Positions 26,398 to 36,681 of a stretch of DNA of 49,840 bases are shown one piece after another. Under the pieces are notes generated by a model, which searched no databases, had not been told where the DNA came from, and was given only the letters and a program-made list of their open reading frames with translations. Each line of letters starts with the position of its first letter. Within the stretch, counting starts at the first letter, position 1. Source of the stretch: Blastocatellia bacterium (GTDB taxonomy: Bacteria; Acidobacteriota; Blastocatellia; HR10; J050); contig JALSQX010000041.1 of the NCBI GenBank assembly GCA_026985075.1, forward strand, positions 1-49,840, in the 5' to 3' direction. Position numbers and translations under genes: made by a program.

Positions 26398-28668
26398 CTA
26401 TTCGGCGATCACGTTGAGCGAGAGCCACTCGTCCAATGGCCGGCGCCAGATCATTTCCAGCTCGGTGACCGGCTCATCGATGATCGTCTGTCGGTTGAGG
26501 TTCACGCGATAGCGCTCGCCACCGACGCGCCCCAACTCGGTGATCGGCACGCCATGAGCGCGAGCGAGCTCTCGCAGCCGATCGGCCTTGACCGGCTCCA
26601 GTGAAACGATGATTCGAGACGGGGACTCGCTGAACAGGAAGATGACGGGCCACAACGCTTCCGGAACCTCCGGCGGGGCGAACTCCACGTCTATCTCCAC
26701 GCCGTGACGCCGATTCCGATGACCGGAGAAACAACACTCGGCCAAGGCGATGGCCAATCCTCCATCGGAACAATCGTGCGCCGATTTGATGAGACCTTCC
26801 CGAATGGCCGTCAGGCAAACCTCCTGGACGGCGCGTTCTCTGGCCAAATCGAGGCGAGGGACCGGCCCGACCACGGCGCGGTGCATACGCTCCAGATACT
26901 CCGATCCACCCAGATCATCGCTCGTCTCGCCCAGCAGCAGGATGAGATCTCCCTCGTCCTTGAATCGATGAGTCATCAGATGGCGCGATTCTTCGATCAC
27001 GCCGATCATGCCGATGACCGGCGTGGGATAGACGCCTCGGCCTTCCGTCTCGTTATAGAAACTCACATTGCCTCCGGTGACCGGCGTCCCGAAGGCGCGA
27101 CAGGCTTCGGCCATCCCGTCGATCACCTCGCTGAAGCTCCACATCACGTCGGGGCGCTCCGGCGAAGCGAAATTCAAGCAATTGGTGATGGCCAGTGGAC
27201 GAGCGCCCACACAGACGACATTGCGCGCCGCTTCGGCCACGGCCAGTCGAGCGCCAGCGCGCGGATCGAGGTGACAATACCGACCATTACCGTCTAGCGT
27301 CATGGCCACGGCGCGACGCGTCTCCTTGACGCGAATGACGGCAGCATCCTCGCCCGGGAGCGTCAACGAATTGGTCCGCACCATATGGTCGTACTGACGA
27401 TAAACCCACTCTCGGGAACAGAGATTGGGCGAAGCGAGCATCCGACGTAACACTTCACCATAATCCTCGTGCCCGCTCGCCTCTCGCCAGAACGGCAACC
27501 GATGATAATCGCCTTCGGGCAGTGCCGGCGTCATCGGTCGATGATAGATGGGCGCATCCTCGGTGAGCAGCCGATTGGGGAGATCGACGACGACCTTGCC
27601 ACCATGGCGAACGACCAGACGATTGGTCTCGGTCACCCGTCCGATGACCACGGCATCCAGACCCCATTTCTCGAAGATCTTGATGATCTCGCGTTCACGC
27701 CCGCGCTTGACCACCAGCAGCATGCGCTCTTGCGATTCCGAGAGCATGATCTCATAGGCGTTCATGCCCTGCTCGCGCTGCGGCACGCGATCCAGATCGA
27801 TCTCAATACCCGTCCCCGCCCGAGCGCCCATCTCGCAGGTGGAACAGGTCAACCCGGCGGCGCCCATATCCTGCATGCCGACGACGGCCCCCGTGCGCAG
27901 TGCCTCCAGACAGGCCTCCAGGAGTAACTTCTCCATGAACGGATCGCCGACCTGAACCTGCGGACGCTTTTCCATGGCCTGCTCATCGAATTCGGCCGAC
28001 GCCATGGTCGCTCCGTGAATGCCATCGCGCCCCGTCTTGGCGCCCACGTAGAGAACGGGGTTGCCTACGCCGCCCGCCTGAGCGTAAAACACCCGTCCTT
28101 CTCGCACCAATCCCAGGGCGAAGGCATTGACCAATGGATTGCGGGCATAGCATTCGCCGAACATGATCTCCCCCCCGACGGTGGGCACGCCGAAGGAATT
28201 GCCGTAATCGCCGATGCCCTTGACCACGCCGGCCATGATGGCGCGATTCACCGGCTCGGTGAGCGGACCGAATCGGAGCGAATTCATCGCCGCCACCGGT
28301 CGCGCTCCCATGGTGAACACATCGCGAAGGATGCCGCCGACGCCGGTGGCCGCACCCTGATACGGTTCGATGAAGCTGGGATGGTTGTGCGATTCGATCT
28401 TGAAGACGACGTACCATCCATCGCCAATATCCACGACGCCGGCATTCTCGCCCGGACCCTGGACCACACATTCGCCCTCAGTCGGTAACCGCCGGAGATG
28501 CACTTTCGAGGATTTGTACGAGCAATGCTCGGACCACATGACGCCGATGATGCCCAGTTCGACGAGATTCGGTTCCCGGCCCAAGCGCTCTACGATGCGT
28601 CGATATTCATCCTCGGTGAGGCCTTGCGCTTCGATGAGTTGGGGAGTGATTACTGGTTGTTCAAGCAT
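26398..28668 (-). CDS. purL: Phosphoribosylformylglycinamidine synthase II, PurL
   Basis: This is the 756-residue ATP-dependent FGAM synthase subunit of purine synthesis, which works with PurQ and PurS (not in the window). Typical segments are [20 protein letters not shown] near the N-terminus, [20 protein letters not shown] with the catalytic His, [18 protein letters not shown], and [20 protein letters not shown] in the second half. Length fits the small bacterial PurL. It lies upstream of the CRISPR locus on the same strand, separated from cas6 by 0.9 kb, and marks the chromosomal border of the locus. Confidence 0.98.
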   Translation of the reverse strand: MLEQPVITPQLIEAQGLTEDEYRRIVERLGREPNLVELGIIGVMWSEHCSYKSSKVHLRRLPTEGECVVQGPGENAGVVDIGDGWYVVFKIESHNHPSFIEPYQGAATGVGGILRDVFTMGARPVAAMNSLRFGPLTEPVNRAIMAGVVKGIGDYGNSFGVPTVGGEIMFGECYARNPLVNAFALGLVREGRVFYAQAGGVGNPVLYVGAKTGRDGIHGATMASAEFDEQAMEKRPQVQVGDPFMEKLLLEACLEALRTGAVVGMQDMGAAGLTCSTCEMGARAGTGIEIDLDRVPQREQGMNAYEIMLSESQERMLLVVKRGREREIIKIFEKWGLDAVVIGRVTETNRLVVRHGGKVVVDLPNRLLTEDAPIYHRPMTPALPEGDYHRLPFWREASGHEDYGEVLRRMLASPNLCSREWVYRQYDHMVRTNSLTLPGEDAAVIRVKETRRAVAMTLDGNGRYCHLDPRAGARLAVAEAARNVVCVGARPLAITNCLNFASPERPDVMWSFSEVIDGMAEACRAFGTPVTGGNVSFYNETEGRGVYPTPVIGMIGVIEESRHLMTHRFKDEGDLILLLGETSDDLGGSEYLERMHRAVVGPVPRLDLARERAVQEVCLTAIREGLIKSAHDCSDGGLAIALAECCFSGHRNRRHGVEIDVEFAPPEVPEALWPVIFLFSESPSRIIVSLEPVKADRLRELARAHGVPITELGRVGGERYRVNLNRQTIIDEPVTELEMIWRRPLDEWLSLNVIAE

Positions 28669-28815
28669 GCCGTTTGTCCAATGAAAAAGGGGCTATTATA
28701 GCCACTGATCCACAAGAGTGGCAAATGACCACCATAGGCGCCAGAAGTTTCATAGAACCGCGCTCCCATGAAGACCCCGAAGTTCCGGGGATCACTCCAT
28801 TCTTCGCTCAGCACT

Positions 28816-29340
28816 CAACTGAGCCTCCCCGCGGACGAGCCGCGGGGCTTCCCTAAAGGTGGGAATGGGACTTCACACTAGCTGACACCTGACCCCTCCC
28901 CGCTGATGAACAGCGGGGCTTCCTCAGAGGAGGGATGCGCCGCCTCTCTAGCTCACACCTGACTCCTCCCCGCCAGCACGCGGCAGTGGCTTCCCGGAGG
29001 GGGGATAGGCCGCCTGACCAGCGACCAATGTGAACCTCCCCGCTGATGAACAGCGGGGCTTCCCGGAAGTGGGGAATGGATCGCCTGACTAGCGGCCAAC
29101 GTGAACCCTCCCCACGGACGAGCCGCGAGGCGTCCCCAAGCCCCGGAACTCGTCTCCGGGGTCCGTGACATCGCCAGCTAGTTAACACGACATCCCCTCA
29201 TCCCCATGATGGCCCCGCGGTCTAGCTGCAGAGCCCCCTTGCTCCAGGCCCCGGAGCTCGCCTCCGGGGTGGGTGACTTGCCAGCTAGTTAACGCCTCGC
29301 TCGCCCCACTCCCAAAGGCCCCGGTGCTCGTCACCGGCGA
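28816..29340. repeat. 70-bp hairpin repeat cluster 1
   Basis: Five tandem units start at about 28820, 28890, 28960, 29031 and 29102, spaced 70-71 nt. Each has a CTCCCCGC...GCGGGGCTTCC hairpin, then a less conserved part containing GGGAAT and CTAGC. The third unit is degenerate. They are followed by two copies of a second hairpin, CCCCGGAG...CTCCGGGG with a tail CCAGCTAGTTAAC. Stems vary in a compensated way (CCGCGG/CCGCGG versus CCGCTG/CAGCGG). No gene is evident in 28669-29440. Confidence 0.85.
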
Positions 29341-29440
29341 TCGTTCCTTCCCTCGCTCATCATCCCCATGATTCTCATGCCCAGCTCAGGGTTGACGCAG
29401 CGACCACACCCCCTTATGGTTATTCGTGAGCTGATCGACT

Positions 29441-29908
29441 ATGTCCACCATCACCATCCGCTGCATGAGTCTCAAGGACTTGACTGCCGTCCTGGAGATC
29501 GAGCGCGCCAATTTTCCGCAACCATGGACGCGCCGGCATTTCCTCACCGAGCTCGAGCGCCACGATGCCTCTTTGCCCCTGGTGGCCGTGATCGATTCGC
29601 AGATCGTCGGCTACAGCGTCTGCTGGTTCATCGCCGATGAGATGCAGATCGCCACTGTCTCCGTCCATCCGCAATATCATGGTCAACGCATCGGCGAAAC
29701 GCTCCTCAGGAAATCGCTCGAGGAGGCGCATGCTCGCGGCTGCCGACGAGCTTTTCTGGAAGTGAGGAGGTCTAACCGCGCGGCGATTCATCTTTACCAA
29801 CGACTCGGCTTCCATCCTATTGGCTCCCGCCCCCGGTTTTACGGCGATGAGGACGCTCTTCTCATGAGCAAACGATTGACACCACCAGAATCCAATCCAT
29901 CCACCTGA
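29441..29908 (+). CDS. rimI: RimI-like N-acetyltransferase (GNAT)
   Basis: The 155-residue GNAT protein has the acetyl-CoA site VHPQYHGQRIGETLLRKSLE (V-x-P-x-x-x-x-x-R/Q-x-x-G/A pattern) and the RimI-type ending FLEVRRSNRAAIHLYQRLGF followed by HPIGSRPRFYGDEDALLM. The family acetylates the N-terminus of ribosomal protein S18 and similar substrates. It is a single plus-strand gene between minus-strand genes, preceded by the hairpin repeat cluster. Substrate assignment is by family only. Confidence 0.88.
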   Translation: MSTITIRCMSLKDLTAVLEIERANFPQPWTRRHFLTELERHDASLPLVAVIDSQIVGYSVCWFIADEMQIATVSVHPQYHGQRIGETLLRKSLEEAHARGCRRAFLEVRRSNRAAIHLYQRLGFHPIGSRPRFYGDEDALLMSKRLTPPESNPST

Positions 29909-29979
29909 ACGGACGGTGGCCCGGGAGGCAGCAGCGAAAGAGGAGAACCCTGTCCGTCTTTCCAGATGTTCTGGAGCGA

Positions 29980-30612
29980 TTACTCTAGGGCACCTCGATC
30001 GATTCGGGCCAGGCGCGGCGCCATCAGCGTGACCATCCAGCCGAGCACGAGCGTCGCCACCACATAGGTCCATCGCGGGATGCCACGGAGCGGCAGCGGG
30101 AAGAGCCAAGGCGTGCACCCGCCGGCGGCATCGCGAATGACGTGCGAAGCCAGCGCGACCATGACGATCAATCCGGCGCGTCCCTCTCTGCCGATGATCC
30201 ACGTGATGAGCCCACACAATGCGGCGAAAGTGAGACTGTGCGTCCACGGTCGGCACCCGAGCGCGATGGCCTCATCGAAAGAGAACGATCCGGCGGCGAT
30301 GAAATGATCGATATCGATGAGCGAGCCAACCGCCCCGGCGACGATGAGCGTCCTCCATCCCGCCCGGGGCGAGAGCCGAACCATGGGCCAGACGATGAGC
30401 GCGGCAATGATTCCGTGAAACAGACTGTCCATCGGTCCCCACACCCAGATGGGCAGCGCGCTTCGGAGCCCTCCGGTGGCGTCGGCCACGCGCATGGTGA
30501 CCAGGAGAAGCGCCGTCTGAACGATGAGAGCAACGAATACTCTGGATGCGCCAATGGACGTCTCAACAGGAGAGCGTGCCACAGGGATAGCATCATGGAG
30601 ATGTCGATCCAT
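29980..30612 (-). CDS. YdjM-like membrane-bound metal-dependent hydrolase
   Basis: This is a polytopic membrane protein of 210 residues with hydrophobic helices such as VFVALIVQTALLLVTMRVAD and GLIVMVALASHVIRDAAGG. The YdjM/DUF457 residues are present: DIDHF, RPWTHSLTF and SHVIRD, a set of His/Asp expected to bind metal at the membrane face. I chose the start at 30612 because the upstream 30 codons (to 30702) are encoded by a dispersed hairpin repeat at 30641-30672. Its substrate is unknown. It is convergent with rimI; the two stops are about 70 nt apart. Confidence 0.7.
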   Translation of the reverse strand: MDRHLHDAIPVARSPVETSIGASRVFVALIVQTALLLVTMRVADATGGLRSALPIWVWGPMDSLFHGIIAALIVWPMVRLSPRAGWRTLIVAGAVGSLIDIDHFIAAGSFSFDEAIALGCRPWTHSLTFAALCGLITWIIGREGRAGLIVMVALASHVIRDAAGGCTPWLFPLPLRGIPRWTYVVATLVLGWMVTLMAPRLARIDRGALE

Positions 30613-30640
30613 AAGCGTCCGTTTCTCCTCTGGAAACAAG

Positions 30641-30785
30641 GTCGCGTAAGCTGCCGGTTTGCGCGATTTCATGTTCAGTCCTCGTGGCGTGCTTTTGCCC
30701 ATGAGCGATTGTGGTGCAAGATGCCATCTTACGCTACATCTTCTTCATCCCTTCGGTGTGGCCCGCAGGGTCATGGATGACTCCG
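30641..30785. repeat. GCGCAAG-type hairpin repeats
   Basis: Two elements of the family also seen near 12.1 and 26.2 kb are present: GTCGCGTAAGCTGCCGGTTT at about 30641-30660 with its closing TGCGC, and GTGGTGCAAGATGCCATCTT at 30709-30728, followed by a shared tail (TTCGGTGTGGCC, GGTCATGGATGACTCC). Stem positions differ between copies with partial compensation. Confidence 0.5.
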
Positions 30786-31355
30786 TCCCACGCGCTCTCT
30801 GGTCGGCGGTGGCGGGTTTCCCCATCTCTCTTGAAATTCCGGCGATTGTTTGCGCAGCTCGAGCCAATCATCGAACACCGGCGGATTGTAGAGCCAGAGC
30901 GTGAACCATTCGACGATCTCTCGTTTGACATCGCGCGTTTCGGCCGACCTGGCCCGACGAGCGGCGGCCTGCGCCCGGCGCTTCCCCACCAGAGCGATCG
31001 AGCGAGCGTACCTCATGCCTTTCTCGTCGCCCGCGGCCTTGAATTTGCGATAGAGCGCGCTCAACCGGCGAAGCGACGCTTCGGCCTGCTCGAGCGTGCC
31101 GAATTTCAGGATGTCCCGGAATTGTTGCTCGTAAGGCTCCTCCATGGGCGGCAGGCTGAAGGCATCAGCGATGTGGACCGGTTTCCCCGCCTCGGCGAGG
31201 ACGCGAGCGATGTATCCGGGAGAACTCGCCCCCGATGGCCCTAGACTTTCAACGAGCTTCTTCTGAATCCGTCGTACCTCGGCCCGGCCCAAGCTGGTCA
31301 TCGCCTCTCGTTCGAAGATCTCCAGGATCAATTGTTTCTTCGTCGGACCGGACAT
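30771..31355 (-). CDS. Hypothetical protein
   Basis: The product is 194 residues from MSGPTKKQLILEIFEREAMT; I do not recognise the family. It is charged and mostly helical, with a region PGYIARVLAEAGKPVHIADA that could be a winged-helix-like N-terminus, then an Arg/Lys/Ala-rich stretch KRRAQAAARRARSAETRDVK, and a Trp-rich end (EIVEWFTLWLYNPPVFDDWL). The start is set at 31355, with AGGTG just before it. An in-frame Met at 31379 is possible, but further extension runs into repeat DNA. Its stop at 30771 overlaps the tail of a dispersed repeat. Confidence 0.65.
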   Translation of the reverse strand: MSGPTKKQLILEIFEREAMTSLGRAEVRRIQKKLVESLGPSGASSPGYIARVLAEAGKPVHIADAFSLPPMEEPYEQQFRDILKFGTLEQAEASLRRLSALYRKFKAAGDEKGMRYARSIALVGKRRAQAAARRARSAETRDVKREIVEWFTLWLYNPPVFDDWLELRKQSPEFQERWGNPPPPTRERVGRSHP

Positions 31356-31380
31356 GACTTCACCTGTATTGTACTTCATT

Positions 31381-32375
31381 TTCTGATGATGAGCGACCAG
31401 ACGGGAAGCTGACCGAGCCGCGGGGACTTCCCCGGGGGGAAGGGCACTTTGAATGAGCCGACAATTGACTCCTCCCCGCGGACGAGCCGCGGGGCTTCCC
31501 CGAGAGGAAATAGACCGCCTGACGAGCAACCAAGGTGAACCTCCCCGCAGCCAAGCGGCGGGGCGTCCCCCAGGCCACGAGGCTCGCCTCCGGGATCTGT
31601 GACATGACCAGCTCGTCAACCTGAGCGGTACACTGGGAATCGCTGGCGGCCAAACCACCTCCGGGATCTGTGACATGACCAGCTCGTCAACCGGTCGCCC
31701 ACCCCCACCCCGAAGGCCCCGCAGCTCGCCTCTAAGGATTGTTACTTCCCTCACTACCTGCGCTCTCAACTGAACCCTTCCCGCTATGAACAGCGGGGCT
31801 TCCCCGAGCCTTGGCACTCGCCTCTGGAGCCTGCTGCTCCCACCCGCTATTCACTCATCCTCTGCCATGAAGGCCCGAAGCTCGCCTCCGAGGTCCATGA
31901 CGTCCCCGCCAAGAGCACAAAACGTGACCCCTCCCCGCAGCCGAGCTGCGGGGCTTCCCCCAGGCCCCGCAGCTCGCCTCCGGAGTCCGTGACATCGCCG
32001 GCTAGTTAACGCCGCGCTCGCCCCATCCCCACAGGCCCCGCAGCTTGCCTCCGGAGATCATGTCGCTGCCCGCTGGTCGCCGCTCGATTTGGCGGAGTAC
32101 CTTACCCTGGCTGCCTCCGGAGATCATTTCGTTGCCCGCCAGTCAACGCGACCTCCCTTCTCTCCATGAATGCCCCGGAGCTCGTCTCCGGGGTTCATGA
32201 CTTGTCAGCTAGTCAACGCAACATCCCCTCTCCTCATGAATGCCCCGGAGCTCGCCTCCAGGGATCGTTACTTCCCCAGCTACTCAACGGCCCCCTCCCC
32301 ACGGTCCAGCCGCAGAACTTCCCCAGGCCCCGCAGCTCGCCTCCGGAGCTCATTTCGTTGCCCGCCAGTCCCAGG
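31381..32375. repeat. Hairpin repeat cluster 2
   Basis: About 1 kb without a gene is made almost entirely of the two hairpin types: CTCCCCGC...GCGGGGCTTCC (for example near 31471-31500 and 31931-31960) and CCCCGCAGCTCGCCTCCGGA-like elements with a tail CCAGCTAGTTAAC or CCAGCTCGTCAAC. The unit at 31933-31952 has the stem CCCCGCAG/CTGCGGGG. Spacing is irregular, about 60-110 nt. The nhaC 3' end abuts it. Confidence 0.8.
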
Positions 32376-32379
32376 ACAT

Positions 32380-33792
32380 TCATCCACCCAGGAGACCGGC
32401 CATGAGGTAGAGCCCGGCGGTCAATCCCGCCGCCACCAGCGCATAGGGGAGCTGGGTGATGAAATGATCGACGAGATCGGCCACGGCCGCCATCGCCGAG
32501 ACGATAGTCGTGTCCGAGAGAATCGAGGCATGATCGCCGAATACGCCTCCGGAGAGCACGGCACCGACGGCCAGCGGCAGGTTCACATTCAACGCCATGG
32601 CCGCCGGGACGGCGACCGGAATCATGATGGCGAAAGCGCCCCAGGAACTGCCCGTGGAGAAAGAGACGAGACAGGTGATGAGAAACACGACGGCCGGCAA
32701 TACCCAGCCGGGCAGCAACTCAGAGAACACCTGAGCGACATAGGTGCCGGTTCCCACATCCTGACAGACCCCACCGATGGCGTAAGCCAGGACGAGCATC
32801 ACATTCAACGGGACTAATCCCGCGATCCCTTTGAGAATCAATTCGGAGATCTCGCCGAGAGAGAGGAGCCGTTGCCCGAGCGACAAGAGGACACTGATCA
32901 GCACGGCCGCCGTCACGCCCCAGAGCACGGCCGTCGCTCCCGATCCGCTCAACATCCGGCCCGATCCCGTCACATAGAGGCCCACGGGAATCATGCCCAC
33001 CATAGCGATCATCGGCAAGACCATATTGCGCGCCCGCCGCGGGATGCCCGGTTTAGACGAGATCTCGGCCACGTCTTCGGCCATGAGGGGCATCGCGCCA
33101 TCGCGGAGCAGCTTCCCTTGCTCCTCGGCGCGTCGTTCGGCCGCGCGCATGAGACCCCAATCCCGCCCCATCAGGATGGCTGCCATCACGACGCCGATGG
33201 AGAGAAACAGATAGAAGCTCAACGGAACGGCCAGCGCCAATACGCGCACCGGTTCAGAGACGGCCTGAGCCGACAACAGGCTGATGATCAATGCGCCCCA
33301 TCCGTTCAATGGGATCATCATGCAACAGGCGGCATCAGAGGTATCGATGAGCAGAGAGAGTTTCTCTCGCGAGACGCGCAACCGATCACACACGGGACGC
33401 GCCACCGCACCCTTGACCAGCGCGTTGATGTTCGATTCGACAAACAGGGGAAAGCCGAGAAGTAAGGCGAACAATTGTGCCCCCCGGCGGGTGCGGATGA
33501 GGTTTCTTCTGAGGAGATAATTGACGAATCCTTCCAGACCGCCGGAGCGCTCCACCAGAGCCATCAGACTTCCCACCAGCGAGCAGAAAAAAATGACCCG
33601 CACATTGTCGGCCTCGGCGAACACCATCACCAGCCGCTCCAACGTATCACCCACCGCCTCGAACGGATGGCCGGAGGCCATGATGAGCGAACCGCTCAGA
33701 ATGCCCAGAAACAGAGCGACGTAGACCTGTCGCGTGCCGATAGCCAGAACGATGGCCAGAATCGGTGGAACGATGGAGAGCCAGGAATTCAT
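32380..33792 (-). CDS. nhaC: NhaC-family Na+/H+ antiporter
   Basis: This integral membrane protein of 470 residues has about 11-12 hydrophobic segments, beginning MNSWLSIVPPILAIVLAIGT. FPLFVESNINALVKGAVARP and SLLIDTSDAACCMMIPLNGW are typical of the NhaC-like branch, and FSTGSSWGAFAIMIPVAVPA near residue 380 is the conserved half-helix region. It would exchange Na+ for protons across the inner membrane; the substrate of this subgroup could also be another cation or a small organic anion. It stands alone, 64 nt downstream of the peptidase gene on the same strand. Confidence 0.85.
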   Translation of the reverse strand: MNSWLSIVPPILAIVLAIGTRQVYVALFLGILSGSLIMASGHPFEAVGDTLERLVMVFAEADNVRVIFFCSLVGSLMALVERSGGLEGFVNYLLRRNLIRTRRGAQLFALLLGFPLFVESNINALVKGAVARPVCDRLRVSREKLSLLIDTSDAACCMMIPLNGWGALIISLLSAQAVSEPVRVLALAVPLSFYLFLSIGVVMAAILMGRDWGLMRAAERRAEEQGKLLRDGAMPLMAEDVAEISSKPGIPRRARNMVLPMIAMVGMIPVGLYVTGSGRMLSGSGATAVLWGVTAAVLISVLLSLGQRLLSLGEISELILKGIAGLVPLNVMLVLAYAIGGVCQDVGTGTYVAQVFSELLPGWVLPAVVFLITCLVSFSTGSSWGAFAIMIPVAVPAAMALNVNLPLAVGAVLSGGVFGDHASILSDTTIVSAMAAVADLVDHFITQLPYALVAAGLTAGLYLMAGLLGG

Positions 33793-33856
33793 CGCCGGAT
33801 CGATCGCCCCTCCCCGAGCATCATACCCCGGTGCTCAACCGCAACGATGAAGATGC

Positions 33857-35902
33857 TCATGGGACGGCCTCCACGATGCCGATGGAGGCCAGCGCCCGCA
33901 AGTACTCGACGACGAGGTCCAGCGGAATCGGTCCGTAGATGGCCGAGACGGCATCGCGAATCTCCTGAACCGTTCGGCGACCATCGACGAGATTGAGCAC
34001 TTCGTAGGCGTAAGCGCCGCCCGCGGCGCGCTCTCCGCGAAACCGCAGCAAGCGAATCGTACGGGCGCGCTCGGCTCCATAATGATCGACGAAGTAATCG
34101 TAGCCGAAGACCGAGAGCGGACCTTTGACCGCGGACGAGCGTCGATAGACGAGACGTCCCTGGCCCGTGGGCGGTGGCGCTGGCGCAATCGGTCCCACTA
34201 ATGTTTCCAGAGCGGCGAAGAACGTCTCGGCCTCCCGGCTCAATGACGCGGGGATGGTGAAAAATCGGCTCAGAGAGTGGAACACGGCCCGCTCATACCA
34301 GAGATGGAATCGCGTCACGTTGTCGGCTTCCTGGCGCGGCAACTCAGCCCGACGCTGGAGCATCCGCGCCGTGCGTCGCAATGCCTGCGCTTTGAGGAGC
34401 GACCAGAGTTCAGGCGCTTCTTTCTGGCTCACGTTGGCCAGGAAATAGCCGCTGGCCGCTCCAATGAACGCCGCCCGTTTCAACTTGGTGGGATCGATGT
34501 TGGCCGGTGAGTCGAAATTGGTGTGGATGTACCGGTCGGGCCAATCGTTGAGATAGATGGCCGGAATGCCAAATGAGCTGTCGGTGTAGACCTGGTGGTC
34601 GCTGCCCATGGTGAATTCGGCGAATTCGGCTTGAAGCGCTTCCTTGCCGCCTTCGGGAGCGACCAACGGATACGGCGGACGCTCGCCGCTCGCGAAAGCC
34701 GCCGATTGCTCGTTGACGAAAGCGCCGAACGCTTCGGCCACGTCGTAAACGAACGACGGCAAGCTGGCCGGGCCGCGGGTGATGTGGAAGATGGCTTTGG
34801 TCGTCGGACCACCACCGACCATATCCATGTGAATGACCGCCTTGATGCGAGCGGCCAACTGGGGACGAGCATTGAGCAGCGCCAGCGTCCCTTCGATCTC
34901 CGGCGGCCAGATGAACCGGAGGCTGCGGGCCGGTCGGGAGATTTTTCCCTCGCGGATCAACTTCATCAGCGCCCGAGCAACTTCCAGGATAGTGGCCGAT
35001 CCGCTGGCGTTATCGTTCGCTCCGGGACGTTGGTGATCGAGGTGGCAACTGTAGGCGATCTCTTCGTCCTTCCGACGGGGATCGGCGCCGGGAATGCGGG
35101 CGGTGACCACGTGATAGAATCCCGGATGCCGCCCGGCGCGAACGACGGCGTGGAGTCGAATCGTCTCCCCTTGAGAGAGCCGCCGTTGAAAGGCGCGCGC
35201 CTGCTTGAGCGAGATCATGAAGGCGAATGTGGATGTCGACGAGAGGCTCTCCAGATGGCCCCAGCGCACCAGATTCTCATCTTCGCCCCACCAGGCCGTC
35301 CGTTGATTCTGGGCGTAGCTCACGATGCCCACCGCGCCATATCGCTCGACGGCCAGACGCGCCACCGGTCCCGGTTGGGCGGCGGCCAGCACGATCTTCC
35401 CGCGCACGTCCTTGCCCGCGTAATCGCTCTCCGAGGTGCCCTCGCCCACGTCTATGAGGTCGGCGGTGACGTCGGCGCTCTCGCTATCCTCGGCCAGCGT
35501 AATGGGCATGGCCTCCCAACTGGCCAGACGGCGATGAGGAACCCATCGGTCGGCCGTGCGTCGAAGTTCCCAGAGTTCGGCGAACTCGGCATCCCAGGCG
35601 GGACGAGCCTTCTGGGTGCCGTAGAACGTGCGACCGTCGGCGGGAAATTCTTCGATGCGCACGTCCTCGAATCCATAGGTTCGGAGTCGCTCGGCGATAT
35701 ATTCGGCGGCGGCTCGGAATGGGCGCGAGCCGCGAATGCGATGGAGCCGCGCCAGGTATTCCACGTGATGTTTGGCCGTTTCGCCGGAGAGTTCCTCGGC
35801 GAGCGCGGCAATCACCGGCTCGGGGAGCAGTGGCGGGCGCTGGGCCCTAACGCCTCCGGCTGAGATGAGACACAGGAGTATGGCGACGATGGCTCTTTTC
35901 AT
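33857..35902 (-). CDS. Secreted M28-family zinc peptidase
   Basis: The product is 681 residues from MKRAIVAILLCLISAGGVRA, a clear signal peptide ending near residue 20. A PA-like insert lies at about 140-260. The M28 di-zinc site is visible: AYSCHLDHQRPGANDNASGS (His and bridging Asp), WPPEIEGT (Glu pair region), HMDMVGG (Asp), and DRYIHTNFDSPANID (last His). It is probably an aminopeptidase acting outside the cytoplasm. The C-terminal 150 residues are an extra domain. An in-frame Met 25 codons upstream has no signal-like features, so I chose 35902. Confidence 0.88.
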   Translation of the reverse strand: MKRAIVAILLCLISAGGVRAQRPPLLPEPVIAALAEELSGETAKHHVEYLARLHRIRGSRPFRAAAEYIAERLRTYGFEDVRIEEFPADGRTFYGTQKARPAWDAEFAELWELRRTADRWVPHRRLASWEAMPITLAEDSESADVTADLIDVGEGTSESDYAGKDVRGKIVLAAAQPGPVARLAVERYGAVGIVSYAQNQRTAWWGEDENLVRWGHLESLSSTSTFAFMISLKQARAFQRRLSQGETIRLHAVVRAGRHPGFYHVVTARIPGADPRRKDEEIAYSCHLDHQRPGANDNASGSATILEVARALMKLIREGKISRPARSLRFIWPPEIEGTLALLNARPQLAARIKAVIHMDMVGGGPTTKAIFHITRGPASLPSFVYDVAEAFGAFVNEQSAAFASGERPPYPLVAPEGGKEALQAEFAEFTMGSDHQVYTDSSFGIPAIYLNDWPDRYIHTNFDSPANIDPTKLKRAAFIGAASGYFLANVSQKEAPELWSLLKAQALRRTARMLQRRAELPRQEADNVTRFHLWYERAVFHSLSRFFTIPASLSREAETFFAALETLVGPIAPAPPPTGQGRLVYRRSSAVKGPLSVFGYDYFVDHYGAERARTIRLLRFRGERAAGGAYAYEVLNLVDGRRTVQEIRDAVSAIYGPIPLDLVVEYLRALASIGIVEAVP

Positions 35903-36129
35903 CCTCCCCCTCCTCTCGGATAAACTTCCGAAGGGCGTTCGCCCTCGTATGGTGGGTAGCATGCGAAGACCTCGCACGTCGTTGCTGTTCTCAAACGCGA
36001 TGCGGTCGTCCTCGCATGATGGATGGTATTCATGACGATGACCGCGCGGATTCTATCCTCTATGAGAAACGGGCGTCAAGGCGGGCGACTGAAGCGCAAC
36101 GTCTTGTTGGTAGAGCGTTCGTGCTGAGC

Positions 36130-36560
36130 GAGGATGCTTAGCGACAAACGTGACGCCTCCCCGCAGTCTAGCTGCGGGGCTTCCTCCAGGGGAGTGAAAG
36201 ACCGTCGTGAACTAGCGGACAAGGCGAACCTCCCCGCCGACCAGCGACGGGGCTTCCCGGAACCCTCCCTGCATCCAGGCGGATGCTTCCACTCCAAGCC
36301 CCGGAGCTCGCCTCCGGGGTTCATGACCCCTCACTGGCCGCTGGTGTCCTAGCCGTCACTAGTATCCTCCAAGCCCCGGAGCTGGGCTCCGGGGTTGGTG
36401 ACTTGCCCGCTAGTCAACGCGACATCCCTTCTCCCCATGAATGCCCCGGAGCTCGACTCCGGGGATCGTTACTTCCCCAGCTACTCAACGGCTCAACTGA
36501 CCCCTCCCCATGGACAAGCCGCGGGACTTCCCTACGAACCCTCTACATCCCCCAGCATCC
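36130..36560. repeat. Hairpin repeat cluster 3
   Basis: This is the third cluster of the same family. The unit at 36159-36179 has the stem CCCCGCAG/CTGCGGGG; another near 36230-36251 is CCCCGCCG with a partly matching arm; three copies of CCCCGGAG...CTCCGGGG follow at about 36300, 36374 and 36443, two with the tail CTAGTCAACGC or CTACTCAACGG. The 36561-36681 stretch is the untranslated lead of the next gene. Confidence 0.8.
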
Positions 36561-36681
36561 CGGTGGCGCACTGGAAGGTTCATTTCTTCTGGTCATCGCC
36601 CTCGCCTCTGCGGTAAAATCATCCATTGACAACAGGAGAGTTTCATCGAGCACCGGGCGATCTCTCCATGGAGGACGAAAA

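Noticed and set aside
28816-29340. 70-nt periodic units as a second CRISPR array
   Set aside because: Both halves of the unit are related between copies, the conserved part itself varies, and no cas genes or leader are near; it is a hairpin minisatellite.
36283-36681. N-terminal extension of the DHH protein to 36283
   Set aside because: The extra codons are repeat-cluster DNA, and a ribosome binding site marks 36682.
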